A stretch of DNA of 64,000 nt from positions 2,971,501 through 3,035,500 of the forward strand of contig NW_024104096.1 of assembly GCF_003945595.2 (NCBI RefSeq). Reading direction: 5' to 3'. The translations under genes were made by a program, and so were the position numbers. The notes below the pieces were generated by a model. That model was not told the DNA's origin and did not search any database. It worked only from the letters and a program-made list of their open reading frames with translations. Source of the stretch: Pipra filicauda (Eukaryota > Chordata > Aves > Passeriformes > Pipridae). Below, in pieces: positions 48,001-62,160 of the stretch; positions within the stretch are counted from its first letter, which is position 1; the number at the start of each line of letters is the position of its first letter.

Positions 48001-51000
48001 ATTATCTGCATATAATTCATATGTCTGTGAGTTTATGTTAAGTATGTTTTTAATGTACAGATTGATACCTACTGTGAAGTTCAGCATTTCTCAATGAAGA
48101 ACACCACGCCTTTCCCTTCCAGAGAAAAGGAAAATATAATAACATCACCAAGGGAGAAATTTCATCCTAACAAAAGGATACCTATGGAATTGTAAACCTC
48201 TTATTCCCATATAGAAGGGAATATGATGGTTCTGGAATTAAAGAGGTGGATGGCACCCCTGCAGGTGCTGAAGGGAAGACTGACCTTAAGACAAAATAGG
48301 TTTCTCAGAGGGGAAGGAAGAATGGGAGTGTGTGAATCCTCATTCCTTGACTACCACCTCCTCACAAAGGAGACTACTAAAGAGAGGTGAAAGATTAACT
48401 TTAGTTTACAGTCTCCAGGTTTATCTAAACATATTTTTCTCATCTATGAATTTTACAAACAATTGCAACTGGATTGACTGTTCTGGATATATAAATAAAG
48501 GCTTGTATTTATCCTTATCCATGTTAAGTACAGTTTTGAAACAACCGACTAACAGTAATCTCTTAAATGTATAAACTAAAGTCTTGTAACTACTCAACAA
48601 GTATTATCTCAGCAATGACAATCCCTAGGACAATAATAATAGTTAAATAAATATTTGCGCTGCTATTTGATAGTGTGATGCTGAAAGACACCATTTTCTG
48701 TTTGTGCAGATACTATAAAAGTTGGCAGATCTGTTTTGTTAAAACAAGTGTAAGCCAAACAGTTCTTAGGAGGCAAGGGCTCAACTGGACTATGAGGTCA
48801 GAAATTCACCGACATTGTGCTCAGACGCCACCCGATGAATTGCTCACTACCTGGTATCAACTATCTCCTTGAAAATCTGAATTACTTTTATTACTAGAAA
48901 ACAAGGGGGCAACTCAAATGAAAAAAAATCGGTTTTCTATTTGAAAAGTACTTTAAATTCCTCTATCAGAGTGTTTATCCTATTGAGAAGCCCCCCTTTA
49001 CTGATGATAAAATAGCCCAATAGTACTTTCCCAACTTGCATTATAAATTTCTTATATCTGTTTACAAATGTATTCTGTGAGACAAAGAGAGAGGTGTTGC
49101 CTGAGAATCCTCCTCCCCTCTCCAGAGAGCAGAACAAAGCTGAATTTGGAAAAATTGGTAATCACCTTATACATTGAATAGAAGGGAAAAGTGTTGATAA
49201 GACTTGCAAAAATGAAAATATCCTCAAAAATATATATTGGAAAGACTGTAGAGAGATTATTACCGTGTCACTAAAGAAAATATTTTTATTATCAGGTGAA
49301 TAGAAGGATATTCCCACTCTTTCATGTGTATTCAGAATGAACAACCAAGAATGAGTTACGTATCTAAATGCACTAATATGAGTGGATCAAAATGTTAAGT
49401 CTCTGCTGTTGATTTCTTAGGATAGCAAGATCTCAAGGCATATTGTCAGACAGAAAACAGAATATTAAAAATAGTATTTCTCTTATGTCTTTACTGTTTT
49501 AATGTTAAAAAAAAAGAAAAAGCTAACACCATTGTTGATGTGCTATGTCTGCGGGGCAGTAACCATGACAACTCAGCTAGCTTTTCTTTTAATTTATAAA
49601 GCAAATATAAGCATTTATAGAAATATTCACAAAATGTGTTTATACAATGTTGATAACATTCATGGTTTTTAAAATAAAACTTTGTCTGTGTCCCATATTT
49701 CCTCATATTTTATGCATTCACATTCTTCACAGTTGTCAGGACTTTTTAAATTTTATTCTTGTCATTTTGATATTTTGCCAGAATTAAGCTGAGTTGTTTT
49801 GATTTTCTTTCAGTATTTTTAATTGCATTGCTTTGTTTGTCTATTTTTTCACTATTTTTTTTTCAAATTCCTCATGTCCCTATAATGTTAATAGTTTTAA
49901 TTTAAAAACAGATCTAAGAGTTTATTGATTTATCGTATTTGGTTGTGCGAGTTGTCCTGCCAGTTCCGTGGAGCATTTCAGAGCAGAAGATTCCTGATGA
50001 GTTAGGATCCAAAATAATTTAACCTGAAGCTCTTGGCAGCATCTCTCTTTCTTCACAGCAGTGCTGTACAGTGCAGGGTTAGAAAGTTAGCATTCCTAAT
50101 AGGTGTAATTTTGAATATCTGCCCAATCTGAAGAAAATTAAATAGAAAAACATGTGCCTTAGGATTCCAGAAATTCTGTATTGTCTTTACACTAGCTGAA
50201 CTTCTTTTAACACAGTTATGTTAAAGGGTAAATTCTGTTCAATTTATAAATATAACCACTTCAATCTTTTATTTGCTTGCAGGAGTGAAACAAGCATGCT
50301 TTGAGTACAGAGCTTGAATTTTCCGAAACTGATGCTGAACTGTCTGGCAACCAACCTTTACCTTAATACAGGCATTCAAGATAAACTAACTTATTGTGTT
50401 TCTGATGAGAAAAAAAGCCTGAAAACCTGCCTCTGTCCTTGGTTACCCTGAGATAACTGAGGAAATGAGTGAGCTGGTATTAAACAGAGTGACCTATGTC
50501 CCCTAGTTTCAAACAAAATCTTGGTGACACTGCTCTGGTTCAATGGTTTTACTTATATTTCCTTTTCCTTCACAAGGAAGAAGGTTGGAAGGTTTGAATC
50601 CAAACATTAAACTCTTTCTTTTTATTCCCTTTTTAATTTATTTCTTCTTCAAATGGTCTGGTCTCACCATCTTGTCTACATCTCAGAATAATGATTTTGT
50701 ATATCAAAAAGGATAAGAACTACACAGTAATCAGCTTCTTTAACTGATGTGAAATATGTCTGAAAGATTTTCTACCATAATGTGTTTAAAACTTGATAAC
50801 TCAGTTTTCCAATTGATGTTTTTTCAGTGGCTCTTTATCTGAAAAACATCAGAAACATAAGAGCCATCCTTTGTTTAGAGGGGCTGATGGAATGAAGTAT
50901 AAAATTTGAGAAGAAAGTAGACTATTAATAGAAGTGATTTCTCTCTCTATCTGATCAGGAGAGTAAAAGTTAAAAGTATCCTTCCACTATACATTCAGCT

Positions 51001-54000
51001 TACAGCTATTCAATCAACCCGTGATAGCTGCTTAGGTTAAAGAAAAAATTGCAAGTTATCTGCTAAAGAGAGTTAAACCACAGCAGTAATAAATATCTTT
51101 ATTAACTACTCACTTGATTCCTCTGATGTTGAGATTAATATACCCGTTTAGGTAGGTTCTCCTTTGTAAACAGAGGAAAAACTTCACTGCAGCCCATCGT
51201 AAAATGGTTTTAATGCAGGCAGCAACAATAAATATAGGGGTATTTGTCTTTCTCCACGCCATCATTTTAGGTGAGATGGAAGAATAAACAATTAGCTGAG
51301 AGAGTTTTAGTTCTAAAAGGGCCAGAGGAGAGAGAATTCCTAAAAATCTTATTCTCACTTTCCTCTCTATCTCATATCCTGTGTAGCTGGGTAACAATCC
51401 ACTTGCAATGGTGTGATATGAGTCAGCAGAATACACTCAACAAACTTGAACATTTCCTACTGGTACCATTGCTTTATAAGAGAGCATTTTTTCTGAGCAA
51501 ATATTATAAACCTGTTTTCATTTTTATGGAAATATTCCTGGTACACAAACCATTTGAAGGTGATGTACTGAAAAGCGTTATTAAATGTAGTCAGTAGAAA
51601 ATATTTTATTTTGACTATAGGAGAGAAAATTCAGCTATTAATGTTTTACATACTGTTACTATAACCTTTTGTCACTACAAAGCATACAGAAGTACTTAAT
51701 CATTAAGGTTTCTTGGAAGTTCTTAGATTTAAGCTTGTGAAGAGTGAAAATTATCATTTTTACTTGATTTACACAGAATAAAAGACAAATTCTAATGCAG
51801 TGGACAGCTACTTGACTGCATGTGAGGATATATGACAAATATAAATATTTTTTTGCATTGTAATTTTATCATATCCCTTACAACTTTAGATCACCCCAGA
51901 CATCAGTAATGCAATTCTTGTTTTTCCTATTGCTGGTGTACATTAGTTCTTTTAATCTTGCATGTAAGTGTCATGGAAATCTATTTACTCTTTAGTCCAG
52001 GCCTCAGCTGACTTTTTAGGATTACTGTCCTGCTATTTCAAAGCTATTTAAAAAATTTAAATGACAACTATATGAAAAGGATTTTGGTTTGGACAGTCAG
52101 CCTGCAGCAGGTAATTTTTTTCTCTGTTGCAGTTTCGCACAGCACAAGCGTGGAAAGGAATAAAGGTTAATTTGTCTCGAAAGAAATTAAATACTTTGCC
52201 ATACTTATCTTTCAACTCCTTAATCCGCTCTACCAGGAAAAGTAGTGAAAAATTAAGATGAAACAAATGAATGTTCTTTTTTCGGGAGAGATTTAAAATT
52301 AATTGGGAGGTTGCTCAGGTGGAGATTCAGGTGGTTGCAGGTAGAAGAGATGGAAGAAGAAAAGCTGTGTTACCAAAAGGTAACAGAGAATGGAAAATAG
52401 TTTCTGCAAGAGTGCAGAGAATGGAAAAAAAATAATAAAGTGTATGTAGGGGTGGTATAAATTTAAATGTTAAATTAGTCTCCGAGTAGAAGCCTAGGCT
52501 AATTTGTCTAGGTTCCTTCTACAGCCAATGGATAGAAACAAGTGCTCCAGAGAGTAATTTGTTCCATTTGCCTTTGACACCTCAATAGTTGGTATAAATA
52601 GAAAGGGACAAATTCCTTTTTAAAGTGCCTCCTTTTTTTCTGTTGTTAGCAGAGGGAGTCTAGAGAACTACGATAAGGTAAAACAGGTCTTACCAGGATT
52701 TGAGGTATGTTTGTGAGGTTTTAAGTTTAGCATTTTAAACTGAAGATTTAAACACGAGAGTTCTTTTTTATAGCATTCTTTGAAGGTGTGAGAATGCTAA
52801 TGTTATATATTCAATAAATGTGTTCCTATTGATTCCAATATAAAATTGAGAATAACAAATTTAAGTCAATTGACTGAGATAGAAAGGAGGCAGGACTCCA
52901 TTTAGAAGTTGCTGCACTTATAGCTTACAAGATTTAAAGCTGTTCTTGATCTACATTGTGTAACAGAATGAATATAAAAAAGTACTATTCTTTTCTGATT
53001 TATGAGTTTAGATTCTGGAATCTGATCCTAGGTCTACTGAAGCCACTGGAAAAAAATGTTTCTTCAAAGAATGAACCTTATGCAGGACTGCATGTTCTGC
53101 TGAGATAAAAACAATCAAGTCCTAATAGGAGCTTGTCTTTGTAAGGGAACTAGTGCTATCATATCTGCTAGAACAACAGTCAAACTGCTTTCTGACCTCC
53201 AAGTATAAACGCTTTTTATATAAGAGGAAATTAAATGTGGTTCTTTCACAACAAAATATTTGCTCTATATTGTGAACAACTGAGGAAGTTAACAGAGAAA
53301 GCTGAGGAATAAATGTATTTATATTTTAGGAAAAGGCATATCTGAGGGACTGCAGTTGTGAGTTCAGTATTTTTAATTAATTAATTTTCATTAATTAATT
53401 TTCTTGATTTTCTATACATATTCATACATGTTTGTGCACATGTCACCATTATGGGGGTTTGGTAATTTGCTTTCTTTTCATAGAAAATTTCCTGTTATCA
53501 AAAGATATGGACTTAATTCAACTTTATGTTTGCCATTCCTTAAGTAATATGATGATAGTATTAAGTCTGTATAAATAGGATTAGGACTTTTTGCAGCATA
53601 CAAGTAGTTCCTTATCTATTAATAAGAAACGTGAAAAAATTAAATGGAAAACCAGGTATTTCTTCCAAAAGGGAGTGAAGTCACTATAATTAATATCAGC
53701 TATAGATAGACTCCTGTGTTAAAATTTTTATAGCATAGAAATGCTGTTACTTTCAGGGAGTTTGTACTCCTGTTGTTGCAGCAATTAGTTTTGGAAAACT
53801 TTTTGCACAGTGATACTTAAATATCTATGCAATTTTGTTCCGTGGCTAATTACCATACATGCTAGCATTGCTCTATTCCTAGCTTCTAGTATAAAAACTG
53901 TTATCCCTAACATATTGGTATTATTCAATCAACAATCAAGTTGGGTTAATGTCTTTTTCATGCAATCAATATCTCAAAAAAGCAGAATATATCTTTCCTT

Positions 54001-54523
54001 TAAAACCCTTGAAAATATAAAAGAATCATAAAATTATTCTCTTTTAAGGTAAATTTTTAAGTAAGGCATTTAGTACTAACAAATTCTCACAGATTTCTCA
54101 AGTGATATTTCTTTTCTACAGAATATATTCAGTTCTGTGGGAATACTTCTCTGTCAGCTGCCTTTATTATTGCTGAGATTTTGTGAATAGTGCATTAAGA
54201 AAAGACTCATCTTTTCCAAAGTTCTTCAAAGTCTTCTAGTAAACAGATTAAAGTAAGTGGCAACAAACACCTGATGTGAACAGTTCTGTACAACTGGGAA
54301 GACTGCTAATTTGGGTTAACAAATCACTGAGCTCACAGGAAAGATTCAAGTGGAATAAATGATTCTCTATGACCTAACACAAATACAGGGGATTAGGACA
54401 TTTTTCTGGACATAAAAAGACCATCAAGCTGTGTAAGATGTTTTCTGAGTCCTGCAGCAATGCCATGAACCATTAAGAAATCTATGGTAAAACAACTGTT
54501 GGCCTGCTGAATCTAGTGTTTCA
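45013..54523. other. Long AT-rich unique stretch, no gene seen
   Basis: About 9.5 kb without a recognisable repeat family or supported exon. Frame 45996-46208 (70 codons) is mildly exon-like: its protein-like part ends at a GTAAAG donor-like string near 46080. Frame 51110-51436 and its shadow lie in low-information sequence. Short low-complexity patches are at 46259-46270 (A run), 49507-49520 (A-rich) and 53371-53402 (TTAATTAATTAA words). Confidence 0.4.
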
Positions 54524-54675
54524 CCTTCCCTTCCCTTCCCCTTCCCCTTCCCCTTCCCCTTCCCCTTCCCCTTCCCCTTCCCCTTCCCCTTCCCCTTCCC
54601 CTTCCCCTTCCCCTTCCCCTTCCCCCTTCCTTTCCCTTCCCCTTCCCTTTCACTTTCCCTTTCCCTTTTCCCTTT
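54524..54675. repeat. (TTCCCC)n hexanucleotide array with degenerate edges
   Basis: About fifteen perfect TTCCCC units (54536-54625) are flanked on both sides by degenerate CCCTT/CCCTTT units. The opposite strand is a GGGGAA array with regularly spaced runs of four G, so it can form G-quadruplexes. Confidence 0.97.
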
Positions 54676-55345
54676 AAATTCTATTAAATATCTATTAAAA
54701 TTCTATTAAATACATAGACTATCTTCTGCTATTGAAAATAATTACAGTTTCAGTTCCACCCCTGTGTGGGTTTCGTGACTTGTCATTGTTTCAGTACCAT
54801 TGCTGAGCTATTGTTATGCCTAATCTCACCAAAAAGACATACAGACTTCTAGTTAAAACCCCCTATGTTAGTCATTACAACGTAAAAAGATTAAATGCTA
54901 CAGGGAGCTGATTTTGCTCCTTTTTTTTTCAGTGGAATACTTCAAGTTAGCACTCAAATTTGCTGTTTCTTCTTAGTTATTAATAATGATGGGTGAGGTA
55001 TCCAGTCAATTATTGATAGAATTCTTCACTAAATTTTTTAGTGTTTATAAAAATGAGGGGAACCTGTGTTTCCATGCAATCCAACAGAAGAAATACAGCA
55101 AGGAGAATGGATTTTTTGAGAGATCAACAGAAAGCAAAACCTACCCATACATTGAACTAGGTAATGATCATTAAGCTCTGAAATCCTGTTCTGTGTGAAG
55201 TAAATTGAAATCAGACTGATCTTTAACTTAATTTAAAGTGAGTAAAATATTTGGTGACATTAAATCAAGTAAATGTCCAACTATATAATCTGTTTTTACT
55301 ACTATGAAATAAGAAGGCAATAAGAAGATCTACAATCTCAAAGGA
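54676..55345. other. Unique DNA, no gene seen
   Basis: A short direct repeat of 'aattctattaaatac/atct' (54677-54715) follows the hexamer array. Frame 54986-55174 (62 codons) has no recognisable motif. Confidence 0.4.
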
Positions 55346-55745
55346 TCATAGAATCATGGAATCATAGAATGATTTGAGTTGGAAGGGACCTTAAAGATCA
55401 TCTAGTTTCAATCTCCCTCAACAGGCCCATCCAACCTGGCCTTGAACACAGGGATGGAACATCTATAACTTCTCTTGGCAACCTATTCCAGTGCCTCACC
55501 ACCCTCACAGTAAAGGATTTCTTCCTAATATCCAGTCTAATCCTTCTCTCTTTCAGTTTAAAGCCATTCACCCTTGTCTTATCACTAAATGCCGCTTTGA
55601 AAAGTCCCCTTCCATCTCTCTTGTAGGACCTCTTTGGGTACTGAAAGGTGCCATAAGGACTCCCCAGAACCTTCTCTTCTCCAGCCTCAACAACCCAAAC
55701 TCTGCTAGCCTGTCTTCATAGGAGAGCTGCTCCAGCCCTCTGACC
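55346..55745 (-). mobile_element. CR1 LINE 3' end
   Basis: It starts with three imperfect CATAGAAT/CATGGAAT octamers and 'gagttggaagggacct'. It then runs through 'ccaacctggccttgaacaca', 'caccaccctcacagtaaagg', 'atttcttcctaatatccagt' and 'tctcttctccagcctcaaca'. The 5' truncation lies near 55745. ORF2 frames are broken. Confidence 0.92.
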
Positions 55746-58700
55746 ACTGAAGGAGATCATGGAGTGAAGTTCATGACAGTAAGTATATGTCTGGAGTATG
55801 TATGTATATGTCTGGAATTTATTGTTAATACAAAAAACTAGAAAATAATTACTGTATTTTTTTGTATTTATGCTTCCCTTAATATAGCCACACTTCAAAG
55901 TAAATCTTCTCTTTGTCCAGAGACAGAAGAGGAATCAGGAAGAAGAGTACTATTGGAAAAGAGAAAACAAAGTAATGGATGTCAGGAGCTGGGAAAATGT
56001 TAAGTCAGCATCCACTTACCTTATACATACGTTACCCTCAGTTTGGTCAAATCATATGTATTTTGCAGAAATCAGCCTTTTAGATGAGAAAGAGAGAGTG
56101 CCATCTGCTTCCCAAAGTATGAGCTTATCTGAATAGTAAATAATTTGGTGGATCAACAGTTATTTTTTAGCAAAGGAATACAAAATATGAGCATTCTAAT
56201 CAATTATGACTTGTTAAAGCATGTCTGTGTTTCAAATCATGTTTATGTAAAACATTTCCTGTTTCTGCAGAGGTATGTGTGTGCATATTTACATTAAAAT
56301 TACCAGCCTGTTTCATTTGTCAGTAGAGTACATTTTATTTTATTTATCCTATCACTACTAACAGAGTTCCACAACAGATGGAGACATGATCCTGCACAAA
56401 TGGCATTTTTACTGGGCAGAACTAGCAGGCTTTTCAGTAGATTGATGCTTTAGGTGTATTGAAAGAGGCATTTTAAAAAGTCACTTAAGATATCCTTTTC
56501 TCTGCAAGTCTTCTGCATAGAAAAAATTAGCGTTTTACCCCAAAGAAATAAGAAGAGATAATATACATAAAGGAATCTACTGAGACAAAAAGATTTGCAG
56601 ATAAAGATGAAAGATGTTTTTCTTCAGTATAATATTAGGAGTCGTCTATACCTCTCAAGATTTTGATGTGAACAGGGATCTCTGAGACCCTATTAGGAAA
56701 AAAATTACTCATCAGAAAAATATCTTTGTCCAGAAATTTAAGTTCCTAGTTGTAGAAGAAGCCATCTTCTGGTAATATTAAGGCTCTTTTATTTTTTACA
56801 GCAAATGATTGCCTAGAGCTTTTAACCTTGCTTTTAGTAGGTATACTTAGTATCTAGTATTTAGGGTATTTAGTTGGTATATTACAAAACAGTAAAAGAA
56901 AATAATCTAGAACAGATCACAAGTTAAATCCATTTCTGTTAAATATAAAGGTGATTTTATTTAATAAATAACACTTTAGTATCAGGAGATAAGCTGAAAC
57001 AGAAGAGGAACTAAAAAAAAATATTGGCTAAAAAACCCAAAGAATTTGCTGGATCTTTTCAGATCAGAGTTAGTGCCTGTAGTCAAGTTTTCTTAAATTT
57101 TGATGACCCAGTCACAAAATTTATATTTGCTTCTTGTGATGTATTGCTGTACAATTTCACAGTGAGCTCCAGGATCATTCTATGACATCAGATGAGCTTA
57201 ACAAAACATAGAGAGTTTTATGTTATGATAAGTGTCAACTACTGATGGTTTTGCCACCTCTTGCAGTTCACTGCAAGAGATACTAGGAACGGGTAACTGT
57301 TACGTTCAAGCACCTAAGAGATCTTGCTTTGAGGGTCATCTGGCCAAGGTCAGAAAAAAATGCTCCAGTAAGTCTGACTTCCTACTTATATCAGGGTGAA
57401 ACTTAACACATTTAAACATTTCCCCCATCTTTGCTTTTATTCATCAAAAAATTAAGAACCCATGTGAGCTTGAATTTTTAAAATACAAAGGCTGAACTCC
57501 CCATGGAGTAATTCATATGCTCACATCTTAGTGCATATGACCAATTAATGTCTGCCTTTGATATGTGGAAGCTTTGATTTGTGGATACCTATCTTAAAGT
57601 GCGTTTCCTAGTGTAATAGTTCCTTTTTTTATTATTATTTTACATTTTAATTGCAAATAATTTTCAATTATTTTCTGGAAATACCAGAGAAAGCTTCACA
57701 AGTAGTGAGGAAGATTTAATAAGGGAAATTGTACTTTGCTATGACTGTATCCCTCACAACTGCTGGCAAAGAAAAGGCTGAAGTACTGTATGCACTACAA
57801 ACACCTTTTCTTTTTTTAACTTCACACTGAACAATTTATAAGTAGTCTTCCTTTCTTCCTTGTACCCCTACCCACACATCCTTGATAAGTAGAATGTGAC
57901 CCATAAAGGACAAGGCAGACAGCAAAAATTGCAAGACCTGTGAACACTTTCCTCATCTCCGCTAACAGTACCTACCTTGTCTGTATTTTGGCTTGATGTC
58001 ATGGACCTACAAACATACACATACTCATCCTGCAGGGCCACTGTCCTCTCCGTGGGCCCAGGAACACAGGCTGAAAAGTTCCCTCAGTCTGGAGACTGAG
58101 ACACCGGAGTAGTAACAGGCTCAGTGAGCACAGTTTAAATAGAGTACACTGACACTGTTACTGTGTCACCACACTGAGAATGGGATAGACAACAGCAGTG
58201 ACTGCAAACACACTTGATGTTTTATTTGTTCAGCTGTGCTAGCAAGACTCACATTTTCAAACATTAAGGCAAATGCTACTAAAAATTCCTAGAAGCACTC
58301 CAGATAGATACTCATAAAAACGCACGCCAAATAAGATTTCCAAAGCCTAAACTATCATGGAGTGTTTGAAACCTAATTTGCCTGGGGACTTTTTAAAATA
58401 TTAGAATGTGCATCACAGTGATGTCCCAGCTAAGTATTTTTGAAAATCCATATTTAAATAAATTCCAAGGAACCATGTTAAAATTCCTTGTTTAGCAGTT
58501 GGGTAGATGCAACCACTAATCTTCAGAACATTTTCTATTACTGTTCAGGAGGTGGATGCCAGGGTTATGAATTATGCAGAGCTGTGACAGAAGCGCAGAC
58601 CAGTGCCATTCCAGGATATCATGCAAAAGATTTTTGAAGACAGAGCCAAGGGCCTGTGACAATCACAGGAAAAAAATCAATGAATATTCCAGAGCAAGGA

Positions 58701-61700
58701 AGACACTTCAGAGGATAAATCTAGAACAAGAACAGTCATCAGTGTTTTCTTTTGCAACACTATGAAACTGTGAAAGTAGGATAAAAAAAGGTAATATTTT
58801 TCGCTTTCCAATTCAGATTTATTATGCGTTTATTTCAAAGCTAATTTTCCCCCCAAAACACACACCTTTGTTTTTCAGAATTCATATGATAGGGAAATGG
58901 AATTTGTAGTTGAAGAAAACCTCTGGCAATAAGCTCTTTAGCAAACATGAGGTGTCCAGAAATCCTACAAATGGTATGCAGTTCAGTAGATCTGGACAGC
59001 CAGCTGGCATCACCAGTGCACCTTTTATATAGAATTGCATTTCCCGCAAAAATCTCTTTGGTGATTTATGCATTCACCTTTTAAATACCCTAAATGGTTT
59101 GGGAAATGAACCATGTGACTAGCAGGAATAGAAATCCCTTTGAAATACTTGAAAACAGAAGACAGGAGGTCCAGAAGGTGAAGAAGAAGGCAGATTTCCA
59201 TGCTTCACTACCTCACACCTGGCTATGAGAGGAATCAAACAGATGAGTGGTTTAAAAAAAAAAAAAAGATACAACTGGGACTTCCAAATCTCTGGTAAGT
59301 CTGTAGTGATTAGGGACAAATATCTTTTGTTAAAAGAAAGAACTAATTCCTGAAAAAACATAAAAGTTAAACCACCTAATTTTCTCCTAGCTTCTTCCAT
59401 TTCTCTATAACTGTTATTTGTATCTTGTAAATTAAGGTATTCAAACTTTATTATGTGTACCTACTGATGGATAACTATTATTTAAAAAAAAAAATGTAAT
59501 ACGTAAACTTAGTGATCATTGTGCTAGATTTTTGTTCCTTCAGGCTACTCTGACAATTTACTGTGTTTATGAGCAATAGTCACTAACTTATAGATTTATA
59601 TTGTTTTCTATTTTTGCTTGGCTTTTTCTCCATTTAGATAGTATCCAATTAGTTCTCATTCTCACGTAACTTTCTTGGTTACCTTTTGTATTTTTTTCTT
59701 TTAGTCTCTCCTGGTCCCTGGGTTTTTCTGTCTTCCTTCATGCCTACTGTCGTCTCTTTCTCTCCAACATATTTTCTATGTTTTTGTTAGAACAGAGCTA
59801 TAGGAGGTTTGGGGGTGTTTTTTGTAGTCAAGAATAAATTCTTCCCAAAGAGTTTAATATTTAAACAATTCCTGAAGAGGCAGTAAAGAATGGCATATTG
59901 AAAGAACAACAGAAGGCCACTGTGGTAAGTTGAAATGCAACATTCCAATTTCCTAATTTTTATTTTGCTTCAAAGATGTTCCATATGAAAGAAGACTTAA
60001 ACGAGTGGAAGTATAAATGTAAGTGACTTCAGTCAGGGAGTGGAAAATGTTTTGCCTTTTAAATATTAATCAAAATCATAATCATAATTGTAACTACCTA
60101 GATATACTTGAAATTATTATACAATTAACAAAGAGTTAAAGTGCATATTTTAAAAGAAAATATTATAAAGATTCAGAGTAACAGCTTAACAGTTAAAATT
60201 TTTTCCTCAATTGTTAGCAGCTGGCATTTGCCAAGAAACATATTTTGCTTCTGGATCAGTTAAATAATATATTCTAAAATATGTACTATCTGTTTTTCAG
60301 TCTAAAAAGTACCCCTGATAGTGCTAGCTCTAGTTGTATATTGACTCTCAAAGGAGATAATGTTTGTTTAGCTAATACTTGACACCTTAACAAAGATTGA
60401 TTTTACTTGGAAATGAAATCTGCACACAACAAGAAGGAACACTGCCTTCCTCTGTACTTTCCCACTCCGCTGGGTAAAAGCTCAAATAGAAAAATGATGG
60501 TAAAGTATTAGCAAATGTGTACTATGGCAGGTCATAAAGAAAAATAAAACTCCTCAGCCTGAAATATAGTTTGTCACATGTCTGAGCTTGGAAATACTAG
60601 TGCAAAGACTTTAGTTAGTGAATCTGGGAGAAAGAAATCCTCCAGGAATGAGGAGACATGTAAACAGACTCTGAAAAAAACATTACCAACAGAACCTTAA
60701 ACCAGTGATCTTGGAAAAGAGAAAACTTATACATCTCCTCCAGTGGTTTATTTGAAGAGTTTTTCTGTAGAATGAGGTTCATACTGTGATGGCAGATGTT
60801 CCAGCATTCTGTGTAGTAGATTGGGAAAGCTGTAACGAGGATTGCCTACAGGAAAGCATTGGCCCCCTTTACTCGGAGTCTGTTCCAAGAGCTCCATATC
60901 TACTTTTTAGATATGGAATTGGAGAAGTTGGAAGCAGTCTTTAGGGTAACTACTCATGTAACTGATCCTCATTACCTGTACAACTTGTACACAACAGGGA
61001 ATGACACCTCGAAACAAAAATCACTTAGAACAATATACAAGGGAAGAGTGGGGCATAGACCCAATGCAACATACAGAGGTGACACAAATGGTGGTTCAGG
61101 TTACAATTAGTTACTATTGGGGAATTATTTGAGTAGTGGGATGAAATCTGAAATGTTAGACTATGTATTGTTTACTTCTGTTAATGAATATAGAATCAGA
61201 TTAAAACAAGTTTAATATTTTGCCTGTAACAAGTTCATTTGAGGAAATTATCCTAATAGTCCTCCCATGGTATATAAGTATTTTGGCATTCCCCCTGGCA
61301 GAATAATTATTTCCACCATTGCCACAGGCCTTCCTCTAGGCGTTCAGTTCCTCCATTAGTTCCACAGACATACAGATATTTCTCTCCATTGCAATATATT
61401 TGATTCAAGCTTATAGTTGAATTATGCTTATTTGTATTCTATGCCCTTTTGTATTCTAATCTATTTTTATTCCAAACAAACATGTCTACCAAAATTATGT
61501 TATTGTACTGTTGCAAGTTACTTCGGTAGTTTTCAGTAGTTTTGTGAGCCTGAGATAAGGGACACAAAAGAAGGCTGAACACAGACAGCGTGCTCTAGAA
61601 AGGCCTAGCCCGTAGCAAATGGATGTAGGCCAACAGGGGCCATCTGGCTTCAGGGTCAGGATTGGTCCCTGACCTTCCTTTTTTTAACTGTACAAACATG

Positions 61701-61779
61701 ACAATGCATAGCTCTAATTTCTATGATAGATCATTACCTGCACAAGAACACATATTCAATATTAATCTCTGTTATTATT
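55746..61779. other. AT-rich unique DNA, no gene seen
   Basis: No gene or repeat family is recognised over about 6 kb. Frames at 58574-58765 and 60859-61110 are isolated and lack splice context or recognisable motifs. Confidence 0.4.
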
Positions 61780-62160
61780 TCACAGCATCTTTAGGGTTAG
61801 AGATGACCTCTGGAGATCATCCAGTCCAACCCCCCCTGCTCAGGCAGGGTCACCAGGAGCAGGTGACACAGGACTGTGTCCAGAGGGGTTTTGAATGTCT
61901 CCAGAGAGGGAGACTCCACAACCTCTGTGGGCAGCCTGTTCCAGTGCTCTGCCACCCTCAGTGTAAAGAAGGGTGAGGTGGATCTTCTTGAGTTTTAGTT
62001 TATGGCCGTTAGTCCTTGTCACTGGGCACCACAGAAAAGAGTCTGGCACCAACCCCTTGGCACCCGCCTTTGAGGTATTTATATGCATTGATGAGACACC
62101 TTCTCAGTCTTTTCTTCTCCAGACTAAGCAGGCCCAGCTCCTTCAGTCTCTCCTCATAAA
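61780..62160 (-). mobile_element. CR1 LINE 3' end, same type as 39715-39950
   Basis: The plus strand shows 'cacagcatctttagggttag', 'gacctctggagatcatccag', 'tccaaccccccctgctcagg', 'gagggagactccacaacctc' and 'gcctgttccagtgctctgcc', then 'ttcttctccagactaagcag'. The terminal octamers are mostly eroded. The 5' truncation is near 62160. Confidence 0.9.
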
